This document shows, piece after piece, positions 16,754-26,345 of a DNA stretch of 64,000 bases. Below the pieces are notes generated by a model that saw only the letters and a list, made by a program, of their open reading frames with translations, had not been told where the DNA came from and made no database searches. Each line of letters begins with the position of its first letter. The first letter of the stretch is position 1. Source of the stretch: JACOMS01 sp964352785 (GTDB lineage: Bacteria; Pseudomonadota; Alphaproteobacteria; Caulobacterales; Maricaulaceae); assembly GCA_964352785.1 (NCBI GenBank), contig CAYGTI010000017.1, positions 1 through 64,000 on the forward strand, written 5' to 3'. Made by a program: the position numbers and the translations under genes.

Positions 16754-18545
16754 AGCATATATTCAGTCTTTCCTAGAGGCCGCAGACTGGGGGCATGCGG
16801 AGCGTAACCCCGTGCCGGGCGATGCATCGACAAGGCGATATGAGCGCCTGAGTTTGGACGGCGATAGAGCTGTATTGATGGACGCGCCTAGGGGCGTAGA
16901 AGCCCCGTGCGAACCAGAAGGAGCAACTGTGTCTGAGCGCCGGGCGCTCGGCTACAACGCAGTTGCAAGGCTTGCGGGCCCAAACCTCGAGAGTTTTTCA
17001 GCGATAGCGCGAGAGTTAAGCCGCCGGGGGTTTTCAGCGCCAAGAATCATCGCCGCCGATCACCAAAAAGGTTTAATGCTTCTTGAAGATTTGGGCGATG
17101 ATTTGTTTGCCAGAGTGATTGCGAGAAACCCGGCGCAAGAACGAGACCTTTATGTGGCTGCAGTTGACACGCTGGCAGCCATTTATCGATCAAGCTTTCC
17201 AGACATATTTGATGAATATGGCGAACCGTGGCGTGTTCGCAGCTATGATAACGCGGCCTTGCAAGCAGAGGCTGATTTGTTCCTAGACTGGTTTGTACCG
17301 GATGTCGGGGGCAACCTATCCAAAGAGGCCCTTAACGAATGGCACATAATATGGGCCAGGCTTTTCTCAATCTTAAGCGCTCACGCTCCGGGACTTGCGC
17401 TGCGCGACTTTCACGCCGAGAATTTGTTTTGGCTTCCGGCGCGGCAGGGCGTGGCCCGCGTGGGTTTGATAGACTTTCAGGATGGTCTGTTTGCCCATCC
17501 GGCTTATGATCTTGTGTCTCTGCTCGAAGATGCGCGCCGGGACGTATCGCAAAACCTACATAAGGAAATGATTGCACGTTTTTGCGCAAAAGCCGGCCTT
17601 GATTATGATGAGACCTTCAAAGCCGCATACGCTGTCATGGGTGCGCAAAGAAATGCTAAAATTTTAGGCATTTTCGTTCGCTTGGCAAAGCGCGATGGTA
17701 AGCCTCATTACCGTGATTTAATGCCGCGCGTTGCTAAACTTTTTGTATCTGACCTTGCGCACCCTGCCTTGTCAGACTTGCGGCAATGGGTTGAAAAATA
17801 TGTCCCGCAAGTTTTGAAAGCGCCGCCCAAAATCACAACCGCTATGGTGCTCGCAGCAGGGCATGGGACGCGCATGCGCCCGCTCACGGATGACCGCTCC
17901 AAAGCGATGGTTATGGTTGATGGCAAACCTTTGATTGATCATATGCTGGACCGTTTGGCGCAGGTTGGTGTCACGCGTGCGGTCGTTAATATCCATGCCC
18001 ACGCAGATCATCTTGAAGCGCACTTGAACGCGCGCACGGGATATCCTGAAATCATCATATCGGATGAGCGTGCGGCGCTGCTGGAGACTGGGGGAGGGGT
18101 TGTTAAAGCCTTACCCTTGCTTGGTCATGATCCGGTCTTTATTTGTAATATCGATGCAATTTGGCAGGAAAACCTGCCCGCGTTAAGCTCATTAATCGAG
18201 ATGTGGGACCCTAACCATATGGATGACCTACTGCTTTTGGCGAGCCGGGATCAAACGTTAGGGTATCCGGGAGCGGGCGATTTTGATGTATCAGCCATTG
18301 GCCGAATTTCCCGGCGCGAGAACGAAACGTCAAACTTTGTTTATGCGGGCGTACAAATTGCCAGCTTAGCGCCGCTCAGAAATTTCGCCCCTGAGCCGTT
18401 TTCAAGAAACAAAGTTTGGGACATATCTCTTAACGCTGGCCGTGCGTTTGGCTGCGTCTTAAATGGATTTTGGATGCATGTTGGCGACCCTAGCGCCCGG
18501 GATGAGGCCGAGGTTCGGCTAAAACGTGATAATATTGATGGGTAA
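16743..18545 (+). CDS. amgK-murU: Fused N-acetylmuramate/N-acetylglucosamine kinase and MurNAc-1-P uridylyltransferase (AmgK-MurU)
   Basis: Two recycling enzymes are joined in one 600-residue frame. Residues 1-355 are an aminoglycoside-phosphotransferase-fold kinase: LLEDLGDD, catalytic Asp222 in LRDFHAENL, and metal-binding Asp244 in IDFQDG. Residues 366-600 are a nucleotidyltransferase with AAGHGTRMRPLT (371-382), Lys387, LETGGGVVKALPLLG and NIDAIW. In Pseudomonas these steps, MurNAc to MurNAc-1-P to UDP-MurNAc, are made by separate amgK and murU genes and bypass de novo synthesis, giving fosfomycin tolerance. The start is TTG 16743, with GGGAGGA upstream, overlapping tsaE. A short KAPPK linker joins the parts and I see no frameshift. 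Confidence 0.92.
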   Translation: MTRKAYIQSFLEAADWGHAERNPVPGDASTRRYERLSLDGDRAVLMDAPRGVEAPCEPEGATVSERRALGYNAVARLAGPNLESFSAIARELSRRGFSAPRIIAADHQKGLMLLEDLGDDLFARVIARNPAQERDLYVAAVDTLAAIYRSSFPDIFDEYGEPWRVRSYDNAALQAEADLFLDWFVPDVGGNLSKEALNEWHIIWARLFSILSAHAPGLALRDFHAENLFWLPARQGVARVGLIDFQDGLFAHPAYDLVSLLEDARRDVSQNLHKEMIARFCAKAGLDYDETFKAAYAVMGAQRNAKILGIFVRLAKRDGKPHYRDLMPRVAKLFVSDLAHPALSDLRQWVEKYVPQVLKAPPKITTAMVLAAGHGTRMRPLTDDRSKAMVMVDGKPLIDHMLDRLAQVGVTRAVVNIHAHADHLEAHLNARTGYPEIIISDERAALLETGGGVVKALPLLGHDPVFICNIDAIWQENLPALSSLIEMWDPNHMDDLLLLASRDQTLGYPGAGDFDVSAIGRISRRENETSNFVYAGVQIASLAPLRNFAPEPFSRNKVWDISLNAGRAFGCVLNGFWMHVGDPSARDEAEVRLKRDNIDG

Positions 18546-21498
18546 GCCCAGTATTTATACCATGCCTTCTGGGGTGCCTTTTTTACCTGCGCTAGCGGCA
18601 GGTTTGCGGGAGAGGTTGGGGGCAGAATTTTCTCAAGCTTTAATCTTGCTGCCAACACGCCGGGCGGTTCGCCAGCTTGGAGAGGCGTTTGTCGGCGAGC
18701 AAAGCGCGAGTCTTTTGCCGCGTATGCGGACGCTGGCTGATATTGATCCCGAGGAACCCCCGTTTGAACCGGGATATTTGACGGGCCTTGTGCGTCCCGC
18801 CATGCCGCCCGCGCAAAGGCGGTTTGCGCTGGCGCGTATTGTCGCCCGTTATCACAGCTCTATTACTGACCTTCCCATTGACCCGGCGGGGATGCTCGCG
18901 CTGACAGATCCTCTGATAGCCATTTTAGACGACGCCGCCTTGGAAGAGGTCAACCTGTCTGATGTCAGTCAACTTAAAGAGATTGAAGATTTTGCGGCGC
19001 GGCATTTCCAAAACGCGGCGACGCTTTACAAAATCATTCAGGAGTTTTGGCCGGCTTATGTGTCAGAGCAAGGCTTGATGGAGCCGATGGCAAGGCGAGT
19101 CGCTTTGCTCAACGCGCTTACGGCGCTTTGGACGGACACGCCGCCCGATCATCCGGTGATCATTGCCGGGTCGACGGGAACCCTAGGGGCGTCAGCGCGC
19201 CTAATGCGCTGCGTTGCGAATATGCCCGGCGGGCTTATTGTCTTGCCGGGATTGGATACATCACTACCTGAAAGCTCATGGGATCAAGTGGGTGCTGAAC
19301 ATCCCCAGAACTCATTGAAAAACCTACTCAAGATTATTGGTGTTAACCGAGGCGCCGTTGATGAGTGGACTCATGCGCCTGAGCCGCAAGGACTGAGGGC
19401 GCGTAGGCGCGTGATCTCTGAAAGCCTCGTTCCGGTGGACGCTACAGCAGACTGGCCGGGCCGCATTGCGCGGCTAAGGGATTATGACAGTTCGGGCGAT
19501 ATCTTTGGTGCCGCGCTCAAAGGTCTATGCGTTGTTGAAGCCAATACAGATGATGAAGAAGCTTTGGCCATCGCGCTGATGATGCGCGAGGCCCTTGAGA
19601 CGGAAGATGCTACGGCGGCTTTGGTCACGCCCGACCCGGCTTTGGCGCGGCGGGTCAAAGCGCGTTTGCGCCGCTGGGATATTGAGGTCGATTACTCTCA
19701 AGGTGAACCGCTTGAGGAAACTTCACTTGGGAGTTTTCTGTCAGTAATTTTACGGCTTGCGCAAGACCCGCAAAACCCTGTGGACTTGGCCGCAATGTGT
19801 AAGCACCCGCTTTGCAGTATCGGACGAAAGCCCGGAGATTTAAGGCGTGACTGGGCCTTAGACGAAATAAAGTATTTTCGTGGTGCGCGTCCAAAAAATA
19901 ATTTTGAGTGTAATGTTCTAGAACACGTTCATGAAAGACTTCAGTTCTTGTGCGACAAGGCTGAGGCGCAATCGGCTTCAGAATGGGCTCGGACGCTCGC
20001 AATTACATTAGAGAGTGTTGCTGCCACTGATAAGCTCTCCGGCGCGGCTGTTTTATGGGCTGGGGACGCAGGTGAAAGTGCCGCGTCTATGCTGGAAGAG
20101 CTTATCGGTTTTGGGGGTGATTTAGGCGTTATGACTTTAGGCGATTTCGCGCGTCTCGTCGGGACGCTGATGCGCGGGCGTGTTGTTAGAGCCCGTTTTG
20201 GGATGCATCCGCGATTGCAAATATTAGGACCACTTGAGGCCCGTATGCTGAGTGCTGACCGGATTATTCTCGGCGGCTTGAACGAAGGTGTTTGGCCAGC
20301 GGGGCTTCCCGCCCAGCCGTTTCTGTCTCGGGGTATGCGCTCTGCACTTGGGCTTTCACTGCCGGAACGCCGTTATGGTTTGGCCGCGCACGATTTTGCT
20401 GAGCTTGCTGCTCACCGCGACGTTTTTCTAACGCGGTCAAAACGCGCAGATGATGGCCCACGCGTGGCCTCGCGCTGGCTTTGGCGGTTGCAGACACTTG
20501 TTCGCGGCGCGATGGGAGTAAACGGCAATCACCTTGAAGCGAAACACCCCTATCTGGAATGGGCAAGGGCTTTGGATCATGTACCCGCTGATAAGGTACG
20601 CCCGGCAGTTCGCCCTGCGCCGATGCCCCCTGTAGAGGAGCGCTGGCCGAGCGGGCGTAAACTCTCCGTGACTCAAATTCGAACATGGGTGCGCGACCCC
20701 TATGCGATTTACGCCAAAAAGATTTTAGGTCTTGAGCCTCTGCGCGAACTTGATGAGGTGGTCGGGCCGAGAGAATATGGCAGCGCTGTTCATAAAGGCC
20801 TAGAGGTTTTTACCAAGGCCTTTCCAGCGGATTTACCGCAAGACGCGCCCCGACAACTCGCCCGCGCCTTCGAAGATGCACTCATAGCGGCGGGCTTTTC
20901 AGAGCATCACCTCGCCAAAGAGCGCGTACGGCTCGCGCGCGCTGCCCAAGATATGACAATATTTATGAAAGAGAGGCGAGCGCAGGGGTGGGCATTTTTT
21001 AAAGCTGAAAGTTATGGGCGTCTTGATCTATCCGAAGTCGATTTTACGGTGTCAAGTCTGGCGGATTTAATCGAGAAAAGCGCTGAAGGTTATGCGGTTC
21101 TGGATTATAAAACCGGCGCGCCTTCTACTGAAAAAGTGATCCAAGCTGGCTTTGATCCGCAGCTACCTTTAACGGCGTTGATGTTATCGCGTGGTGCCTT
21201 TGACAATGTGCCGGCGGGTTATACGGCGGAGTTATTATATGTCCGCGTCAAAGGTGCTGGCGGCGGCACGGCCCCAAAAGTTATTGCGTCAAACGAAGAT
21301 TCAAAAGGTTGGAGCGCGCAGGATTATCAAGACGAAGCGCTGGCGGACTTAAAGCAGCTTGTGCGCGCGTTTGATAAAAAAGAGACCGCCTATGTGTCTC
21401 AGCCGCGGCTGCAATATACAAATGATTATGGCGACTATGACGATTTAGCTCGGCGCGGTGAGTGGGCGCAGCTCGGCGATGATGGGCAAGGAGCGTGA
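18538..21498 (+). CDS. addB: Double-strand break repair protein AddB
   Basis: AddB is the second subunit of the AddAB helicase-nuclease that resects DNA ends for RecA. The 986-residue protein has the alphaproteobacterial AddB N-terminus (MPSGVPFLPALAAGL), a degenerate helicase region, AARMLSADRIILGGLNEGVWP, then a C-terminal PD-(D/E)XK nuclease with VLDYKTGAPS. ATG 18538 overlaps the amgK-murU stop; a GTG 12 bases upstream is less likely. addA follows with a four-base overlap, so the two are made together. Confidence 0.95.
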   Translation: MGKPSIYTMPSGVPFLPALAAGLRERLGAEFSQALILLPTRRAVRQLGEAFVGEQSASLLPRMRTLADIDPEEPPFEPGYLTGLVRPAMPPAQRRFALARIVARYHSSITDLPIDPAGMLALTDPLIAILDDAALEEVNLSDVSQLKEIEDFAARHFQNAATLYKIIQEFWPAYVSEQGLMEPMARRVALLNALTALWTDTPPDHPVIIAGSTGTLGASARLMRCVANMPGGLIVLPGLDTSLPESSWDQVGAEHPQNSLKNLLKIIGVNRGAVDEWTHAPEPQGLRARRRVISESLVPVDATADWPGRIARLRDYDSSGDIFGAALKGLCVVEANTDDEEALAIALMMREALETEDATAALVTPDPALARRVKARLRRWDIEVDYSQGEPLEETSLGSFLSVILRLAQDPQNPVDLAAMCKHPLCSIGRKPGDLRRDWALDEIKYFRGARPKNNFECNVLEHVHERLQFLCDKAEAQSASEWARTLAITLESVAATDKLSGAAVLWAGDAGESAASMLEELIGFGGDLGVMTLGDFARLVGTLMRGRVVRARFGMHPRLQILGPLEARMLSADRIILGGLNEGVWPAGLPAQPFLSRGMRSALGLSLPERRYGLAAHDFAELAAHRDVFLTRSKRADDGPRVASRWLWRLQTLVRGAMGVNGNHLEAKHPYLEWARALDHVPADKVRPAVRPAPMPPVEERWPSGRKLSVTQIRTWVRDPYAIYAKKILGLEPLRELDEVVGPREYGSAVHKGLEVFTKAFPADLPQDAPRQLARAFEDALIAAGFSEHHLAKERVRLARAAQDMTIFMKERRAQGWAFFKAESYGRLDLSEVDFTVSSLADLIEKSAEGYAVLDYKTGAPSTEKVIQAGFDPQLPLTALMLSRGAFDNVPAGYTAELLYVRVKGAGGGTAPKVIASNEDSKGWSAQDYQDEALADLKQLVRAFDKKETAYVSQPRLQYTNDYGDYDDLARRGEWAQLGDDGQGA

Positions 21499-24400
21499 CA
21501 GACATACGCCTGGATATTGAGGAAGCCAGCCACTATCAACGCATGGCGGCGGATCCACGTGCTACGCGCCTAGCCTCTGCAAATGCGGGGTCTGGGAAGA
21601 CTAAGGTTTTGGTCGAGCGGGTTTCGCGGCTTTTGCTCGGCGGCGCTGACCCGGATAAAATTCTTTGTTTGACCTATACGAAAGCCGCCGCGAGTGAAAT
21701 GCAAACGCGACTGTTTGATACTTTGGGCCTTTGGTCAGTTATGGATGACCGTGATTTGAATGCGGCCTTGGATCAATTACTGGGAGAGAACACAAAGCGG
21801 GCAGATGACAGGTTGGGGCAGGCACGGCAATTATTCGCTCGCGCACTGGAGACGCCTGACGGCTTAAAAGTTCAAACAATTCATGCGTTTTGCGAGCGCG
21901 TGTTATCACGGTTCCCTATTGAAGCGGGGATTATGCCGGGTTTTGAGCCCATGGAGGACGCAGACAGTGCCTTACTTCGTGCGCAAACCGAGGAGGATAT
22001 TTATGCGGCGGCGTATGTTGATAGCGATAGCGATCTGGCGGTGGCTCTGCGCCTTTTGGCGCGTGAGAAAGCCGACATGTCACTGGATGTCCTGTTTCGC
22101 TGGATGGCAAGCAGCGGAGATGCCATCAAAAACTGGGAGAAAGGCGGGGGAATTAGCGGCCTTGCAGGCTTACTTGGCATTGATATGTCTACAAGCCTTG
22201 AGCATTTGTATATAAATACATGGAACCATGAAATAAGAGATATAATAAAATCTGCAGCAACGTCACTACGGCAGAGCGCAAACGCGAATGATCAAACAAA
22301 AGCAAACTTAATTTTAGGGGCTATAACCGAGCCTGATTTGGCCGGCGCCTTCGAGACTTATTCAAATATCTTTTTAACGCAGAAAGGTACATTAAGAAAA
22401 TCCGTTGTCACTTTAAGTGCGCCTGACGACGCGCAAACATTTTTTGGAACAAGTAAGCTCGCTGCTACGCCCGAGGCGCAGCGCGTTTTGAAAGTTTGCG
22501 AGGACTTACTGTCTATCACATGCCTCGACATGACCCGAGCGGTTTACATCCTGGCCCAAGATTATGCACGAAGGTATGAGCAAGCTAAGCGAGCGCGGCG
22601 TTGGCTAGATTTCAATGATCAAGTTTTACTTGTGCGGAATTTACTTATGCGCAGCGAAGTTGCCGAATGGGTGCGTTACAAGCTGGATGGCGGTATCGGG
22701 CATATTTTAGTTGACGAGGCACAAGATACGGCCCCGGATCAGTGGCAAATTATTGACGCGTTAAAAGACGGGTTCACTGCGCCGGATCCGGATTGGCCGC
22801 ATGATCAGGTTAAGACATTTTTTGCCGTCGGCGATGAAAAACAATCCATTTATTCTTTTCAAGGTGCGCGGCCTGAAAAGTTCATCGAAAAAATTCGCAT
22901 GTATGTATCCGAAGATAAGGCTGCGTCTATCCGCATGCGCATGTCATTTCGCTCGGCTCCTGATGTTCTGCGTGTCGTTGACGGGGTGTTTAATGATCAG
23001 CGCGGCATGACCCGTATGTTTGATCCAGAGACTGTAGATATAGCGTCTGACAGTGTGACGCACAGTGCATTTCGTTGTGACAGAGGGCTTGTTGAGTTAT
23101 GGCCGCTTGCGCCAAGGCCTGATGCACCGCCCCAAGAAAAAGCGTGGGATACAAGGCCTGTGGACGCGCCGTCGCAATCGAGCCCGCGCGAACGTCTTGC
23201 TGTTGAAATTGCTCAGCAAATTAAAACTTGGCTTGATCAGGGTGAACCCATTTTTGATCGAAACCTTAAAGTAACGCGCGCCATGCAGCCTGAGGATATT
23301 TTAATTCTTGTGCGCCGCCGTAACGATTTTTTTGATGCCGTTATTCGCAATATGAAAATGATAGGCGTGCCTGTTGCAGGCGCTGACCGTCTTGTGCTCA
23401 AGGAGTCTGTGGCGGTAAAAGATATGCTGGCTTTAACCCGCTTCGTTTTACTCCCGCAGGATGATTTATCATTAGCCGAGGTCTTGAAAAGTCCCATCAT
23501 TGGATTTGATGAGGATATGCTTTTCGACGTCGCAAAGCGTAGGGAAGGTCAGTCTTTGTGGGCGGCGCTCCAGTCTAGTGAGCTTGGGCAAGCCCGGTGC
23601 GCGGCTGAAAACCTGTCGATAATCTGCAAATACGCCCGCCAATATGCACCCTATGAGTTTTATGCGCGTGTTTTGGACATGCGCTTTGGCTTAGAGGCGA
23701 GCGTGTTAAAGAAAATGTACACCCGCCTCGGCATTGAAGCCAAAGATGCACTTGAGGCCTTCTTGGCGCGGGCGCTCTCTCACCAGAGGCGCGGGGCTCC
23801 GTCTTTGCAGCTCTTCTTGCAATCCTTTATAGGAGATTCTCAAGACATAAAACGCGAGATGGATTCTGGGAGCGGCGACGTGCGCGTTATGACCGTTCAC
23901 GGCGCAAAAGGTCTTGAAGCGCCCGTCGTGTTTTTACCCGATACGACGCAAACACCAACAAGCCGCAGCGGCTCCGGGATTGTGTCCGTTGAGAATGGTT
24001 TTGCTTATATACCGTCCAAGGACGCAACCCCGACAGCTCTCATCCCTATGAGGGATGCGGTCTTTGCGCGAGAAAAAGAAGAATATATGCGGCTACTTTA
24101 CGTGGCGATGACCCGGGCAGAATCGCGGCTGATTGTGTGCGGATTTGAAAGCGGGCATCCTAATGGCAAAGGCTATAGCGACGGCTCTTGGTATCAGGAG
24201 GTTCATACTGCGATGATCGGGCTTGGGGCGGTTGAGGGCGAACCTCGGTTTGATGTAGGGCCAATGCTGCGCTACGGCATTGATCCGCAAAACCCCGATA
24301 AAGGGGTTCAATGTGAGGCAGGTAAGACGGTAAGAGTTCCAGACTGGGCGCATGATGCGGCCCCTCGCCAAAGCCTCCGGCGCAGACAGGTGACGCCCTC

Positions 24401-24989
24401 TCATCTCTTAGTGCCGCTGCCCGGGGCCGGTGCGCCCGTTCGCTCGCCCATAAGCGGGGGGCCTGACCGTTTTCGGCGGGGCAATATTATTCACAAATTG
24501 CTTGAAACTCTGCCCAGCTTAGAGCCCAAAATACGCAAAAGCGCGGCGGGAGCTTTTTTGGAGAGCTACCAACATGTGTCCCAAGATGATCGCGACCAAA
24601 TTATAAAAGAAGTTTTTGCTGTTATCGATCACCCAGACTATGCGGCTATTTTTGGTCCAGGCAGTCAGGCCGAAGTTTCTTTGGCGGGCCGCGGCGGGCG
24701 TTTACCTAAAGGTCTTTATCTGAACGCACAAATTGACCGGCTGGCCATGACGGATGACAAGGTTTTCATTGTCGATTACAAATCCAACAGACCGCCGCCG
24801 CAAACACAAGAGGCCGTTGCGGACCTATACTGGGGACAAATGGCCGCTTACCGGGAGCTCGCACGGGAGATTTATCCGGGCAGAGAGGTTATATGCGGTC
24901 TACTGTGGACGGATGTGCCGCGCATGATGATTCTTGATGCAAAACGGCTCGACCATGCCTTGACGCTGATTGCAGGGCTTCCTACTTAA
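21495..24989 (+). CDS. addA: Double-strand break repair helicase-nuclease AddA
   Basis: AddA is a UvrD-family 3'-5' helicase with a C-terminal nuclease. Visible are Walker A in ANAGSGKTKVLVERV (about 29-43), LTYTKAAASEMQ, Walker B in ILVDEAQDTAPDQW, VGDEKQSIYSFQGARP, VMTVHGAKGLEAPVVFLPD, LLYVAMTRAE, and the nuclease core VFIVDYKSNRPPP. The length, 1164 residues, is normal. The GTG start overlaps the addB stop (GTGA), and AAGGAG lies immediately before it, which is closer than usual spacing. Confidence 0.96.
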   Translation: MTDIRLDIEEASHYQRMAADPRATRLASANAGSGKTKVLVERVSRLLLGGADPDKILCLTYTKAAASEMQTRLFDTLGLWSVMDDRDLNAALDQLLGENTKRADDRLGQARQLFARALETPDGLKVQTIHAFCERVLSRFPIEAGIMPGFEPMEDADSALLRAQTEEDIYAAAYVDSDSDLAVALRLLAREKADMSLDVLFRWMASSGDAIKNWEKGGGISGLAGLLGIDMSTSLEHLYINTWNHEIRDIIKSAATSLRQSANANDQTKANLILGAITEPDLAGAFETYSNIFLTQKGTLRKSVVTLSAPDDAQTFFGTSKLAATPEAQRVLKVCEDLLSITCLDMTRAVYILAQDYARRYEQAKRARRWLDFNDQVLLVRNLLMRSEVAEWVRYKLDGGIGHILVDEAQDTAPDQWQIIDALKDGFTAPDPDWPHDQVKTFFAVGDEKQSIYSFQGARPEKFIEKIRMYVSEDKAASIRMRMSFRSAPDVLRVVDGVFNDQRGMTRMFDPETVDIASDSVTHSAFRCDRGLVELWPLAPRPDAPPQEKAWDTRPVDAPSQSSPRERLAVEIAQQIKTWLDQGEPIFDRNLKVTRAMQPEDILILVRRRNDFFDAVIRNMKMIGVPVAGADRLVLKESVAVKDMLALTRFVLLPQDDLSLAEVLKSPIIGFDEDMLFDVAKRREGQSLWAALQSSELGQARCAAENLSIICKYARQYAPYEFYARVLDMRFGLEASVLKKMYTRLGIEAKDALEAFLARALSHQRRGAPSLQLFLQSFIGDSQDIKREMDSGSGDVRVMTVHGAKGLEAPVVFLPDTTQTPTSRSGSGIVSVENGFAYIPSKDATPTALIPMRDAVFAREKEEYMRLLYVAMTRAESRLIVCGFESGHPNGKGYSDGSWYQEVHTAMIGLGAVEGEPRFDVGPMLRYGIDPQNPDKGVQCEAGKTVRVPDWAHDAAPRQSLRRRQVTPSHLLVPLPGAGAPVRSPISGGPDRFRRGNIIHKLLETLPSLEPKIRKSAAGAFLESYQHVSQDDRDQIIKEVFAVIDHPDYAAIFGPGSQAEVSLAGRGGRLPKGLYLNAQIDRLAMTDDKVFIVDYKSNRPPPQTQEAVADLYWGQMAAYRELAREIYPGREVICGLLWTDVPRMMILDAKRLDHALTLIAGLPT

Positions 24990-25016
24990 TATTGAAATGA
25001 CATACAGGAGAAGAAT

Positions 25017-25337
25017 ATGGCCAGCGTTAAAGTCACAGATGATAGCTTTAAAGACGATGTTATTGGTTCCGATACACCGGTATTAGTAGATTTTTGGGCG
25101 GGGTATTGCGCGCCATGTAAACAGATTGCGCCCGCACTCGAAGAGATTTCCGAAGAGTTTACAGGCAAGATGAAAGTTGCGAAGATCAATATTGAAGAAG
25201 ACCCTGAAACAGCGGCGAAATTCCATGTCCGCGGCATTCCGACTATGATGATCTTCAAAGACGGACAAGTCGTCGCGACCAAGGTCGGCGCGATGACCAA
25301 ACGAAAGCTAGCCGAGTGGGTTGGCGAACACGCTTAA
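25017..25337 (+). CDS. trxA: Thioredoxin with CAPC active site
   Basis: The 106-residue protein has the thioredoxin fold markers VLVDFWA, cis-Pro in GIPTMMIFKDG and KINIEEDPETAAKF. The active site reads GYCAPCK (Cys31, Cys34), whereas the classical form is WCGPC: Trp is Tyr and Gly is Ala. Such changes can shift redox potential. It sits 27 bases after addA, with AGGAG just before the ATG, and closes the tsaE-addAB cluster, its common location in alphaproteobacteria. Confidence 0.94.
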   Translation: MASVKVTDDSFKDDVIGSDTPVLVDFWAGYCAPCKQIAPALEEISEEFTGKMKVAKINIEEDPETAAKFHVRGIPTMMIFKDGQVVATKVGAMTKRKLAEWVGEHA

Positions 25338-25419
25338 GCTACGAAGGCTGTAATAACGATTTATTGTCACGAACGGCTCGTACTTTGACAAATCCGTAAA
25401 AGAGCGTCATTTTGCGGTG

Positions 25420-25971
25420 ATGGATTATTCAACATCACCTTTTCATAGATTTACGAGCTGGAAAATTCTGGCGCTCTTGGCAGTAACACTTGCCTACTCT
25501 CTCTGGTTTACTACATCTGGGCCTTACTCAGCCCTATCCGACCTCGCGCCCGGGATGCCGCTTGAGGAGCAAGGGTTTTACACGGGCAACTACGCTGTAG
25601 AGACGCTTGAGCAGCTAAATTCTGATGGCCGCCGCGCTAAGTTTATTTCTCTCATATTTGACATTCCTTACATGATTTTATGGGCGCTTGTATTTGAGGC
25701 CCTGATAGGATTTGGTGTGCGGCGGCTTGCTTTTATCAGGCCTGTCTGGACATTGTTATTTGTTTTGCCCATCGCGTTTCTCCTCACCGACTTTGCCGAG
25801 GATAGCTTTCTGGCTTTAACGCTTGTCACGGGCTCAGAATTAATGGGCGCCTTTGCGGGCGTAATGACATTTTTGAAATTTTTAACGTTCACCGCCGCCG
25901 GGCTGATCGGGTTTGGTCTTAGTGTGGCTGGTCTTGTCGTTTGGTCCTTAAAAGACCGTTCTAAGGCCTAG
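25420..25971 (+). CDS. Four-helix membrane protein of unknown function
   Basis: The 183-residue protein has predicted transmembrane segments near residues 14-32, 82-105, 110-130 and 145-175. The loop after the first helix contains GPYSALSDLAPGMPLEEQGFYTG. I do not recognise the family. ATG 25420 is preferred over GTG 25417. It follows trxA by 82 bases and its stop overlaps the end of the convergent gene at 25961 by 11 bases. Confidence 0.7.
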   Translation: MDYSTSPFHRFTSWKILALLAVTLAYSLWFTTSGPYSALSDLAPGMPLEEQGFYTGNYAVETLEQLNSDGRRAKFISLIFDIPYMILWALVFEALIGFGVRRLAFIRPVWTLLFVLPIAFLLTDFAEDSFLALTLVTGSELMGAFAGVMTFLKFLTFTAAGLIGFGLSVAGLVVWSLKDRSKA

Positions 25972-26317
25972 AGTTATGAATAAGATCGCGTTTGATGCGC
26001 GTGAGCGTGAAGCCTAGATTTACCCGGCGTAAATCTCTTGGTAGTTTTGCGAGCCGGGCTTCGTAGGTTTTTCCGTATGTTTTACGCAAATCGAAATGCA
26101 TCGAGCGGATCATAATGAGATGACCTCCCCGTATAAGGACAAAGTAAACGGTGAAAAAAGTAAAAACAACACTCGTCTCTGTTTGGTAAGTGTTATCTTT
26201 AAGAATTATGGGCAGACTTAAAAGTAGTCCAATGAGGGTTAGCACCGACGGCAACACGCAACGTTGCACCCAATGACGTAAAGACAGCCAGCCTGTTTCA
26301 AGTTCAGCAGAGGTCAT
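25961..26317 (-). CDS. Small membrane protein of unknown function
   Basis: The 118-residue protein has two hydrophobic segments (about 20-40 and 48-70) and a basic C-terminal half (RKTYGKTYEARLAKLPRDLRRV). It resembles no family I can name. It lies 28 bases downstream of the sigma factor gene on the same strand and may share its transcript. Confidence 0.6.
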   Translation of the reverse strand: MTSAELETGWLSLRHWVQRCVLPSVLTLIGLLLSLPIILKDNTYQTETSVVFTFFTVYFVLIRGGHLIMIRSMHFDLRKTYGKTYEARLAKLPRDLRRVNLGFTLTRIKRDLIHNSRP

Positions 26318-26345
26318 ACTGAGTGCTGCAATCTATTCTGAGTCA

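Noticed and set aside
20264..20686. A 140-residue minus-strand frame
   Set aside because: Antisense to addB; composition is Arg/Gln/Ser-rich and no homology is apparent.
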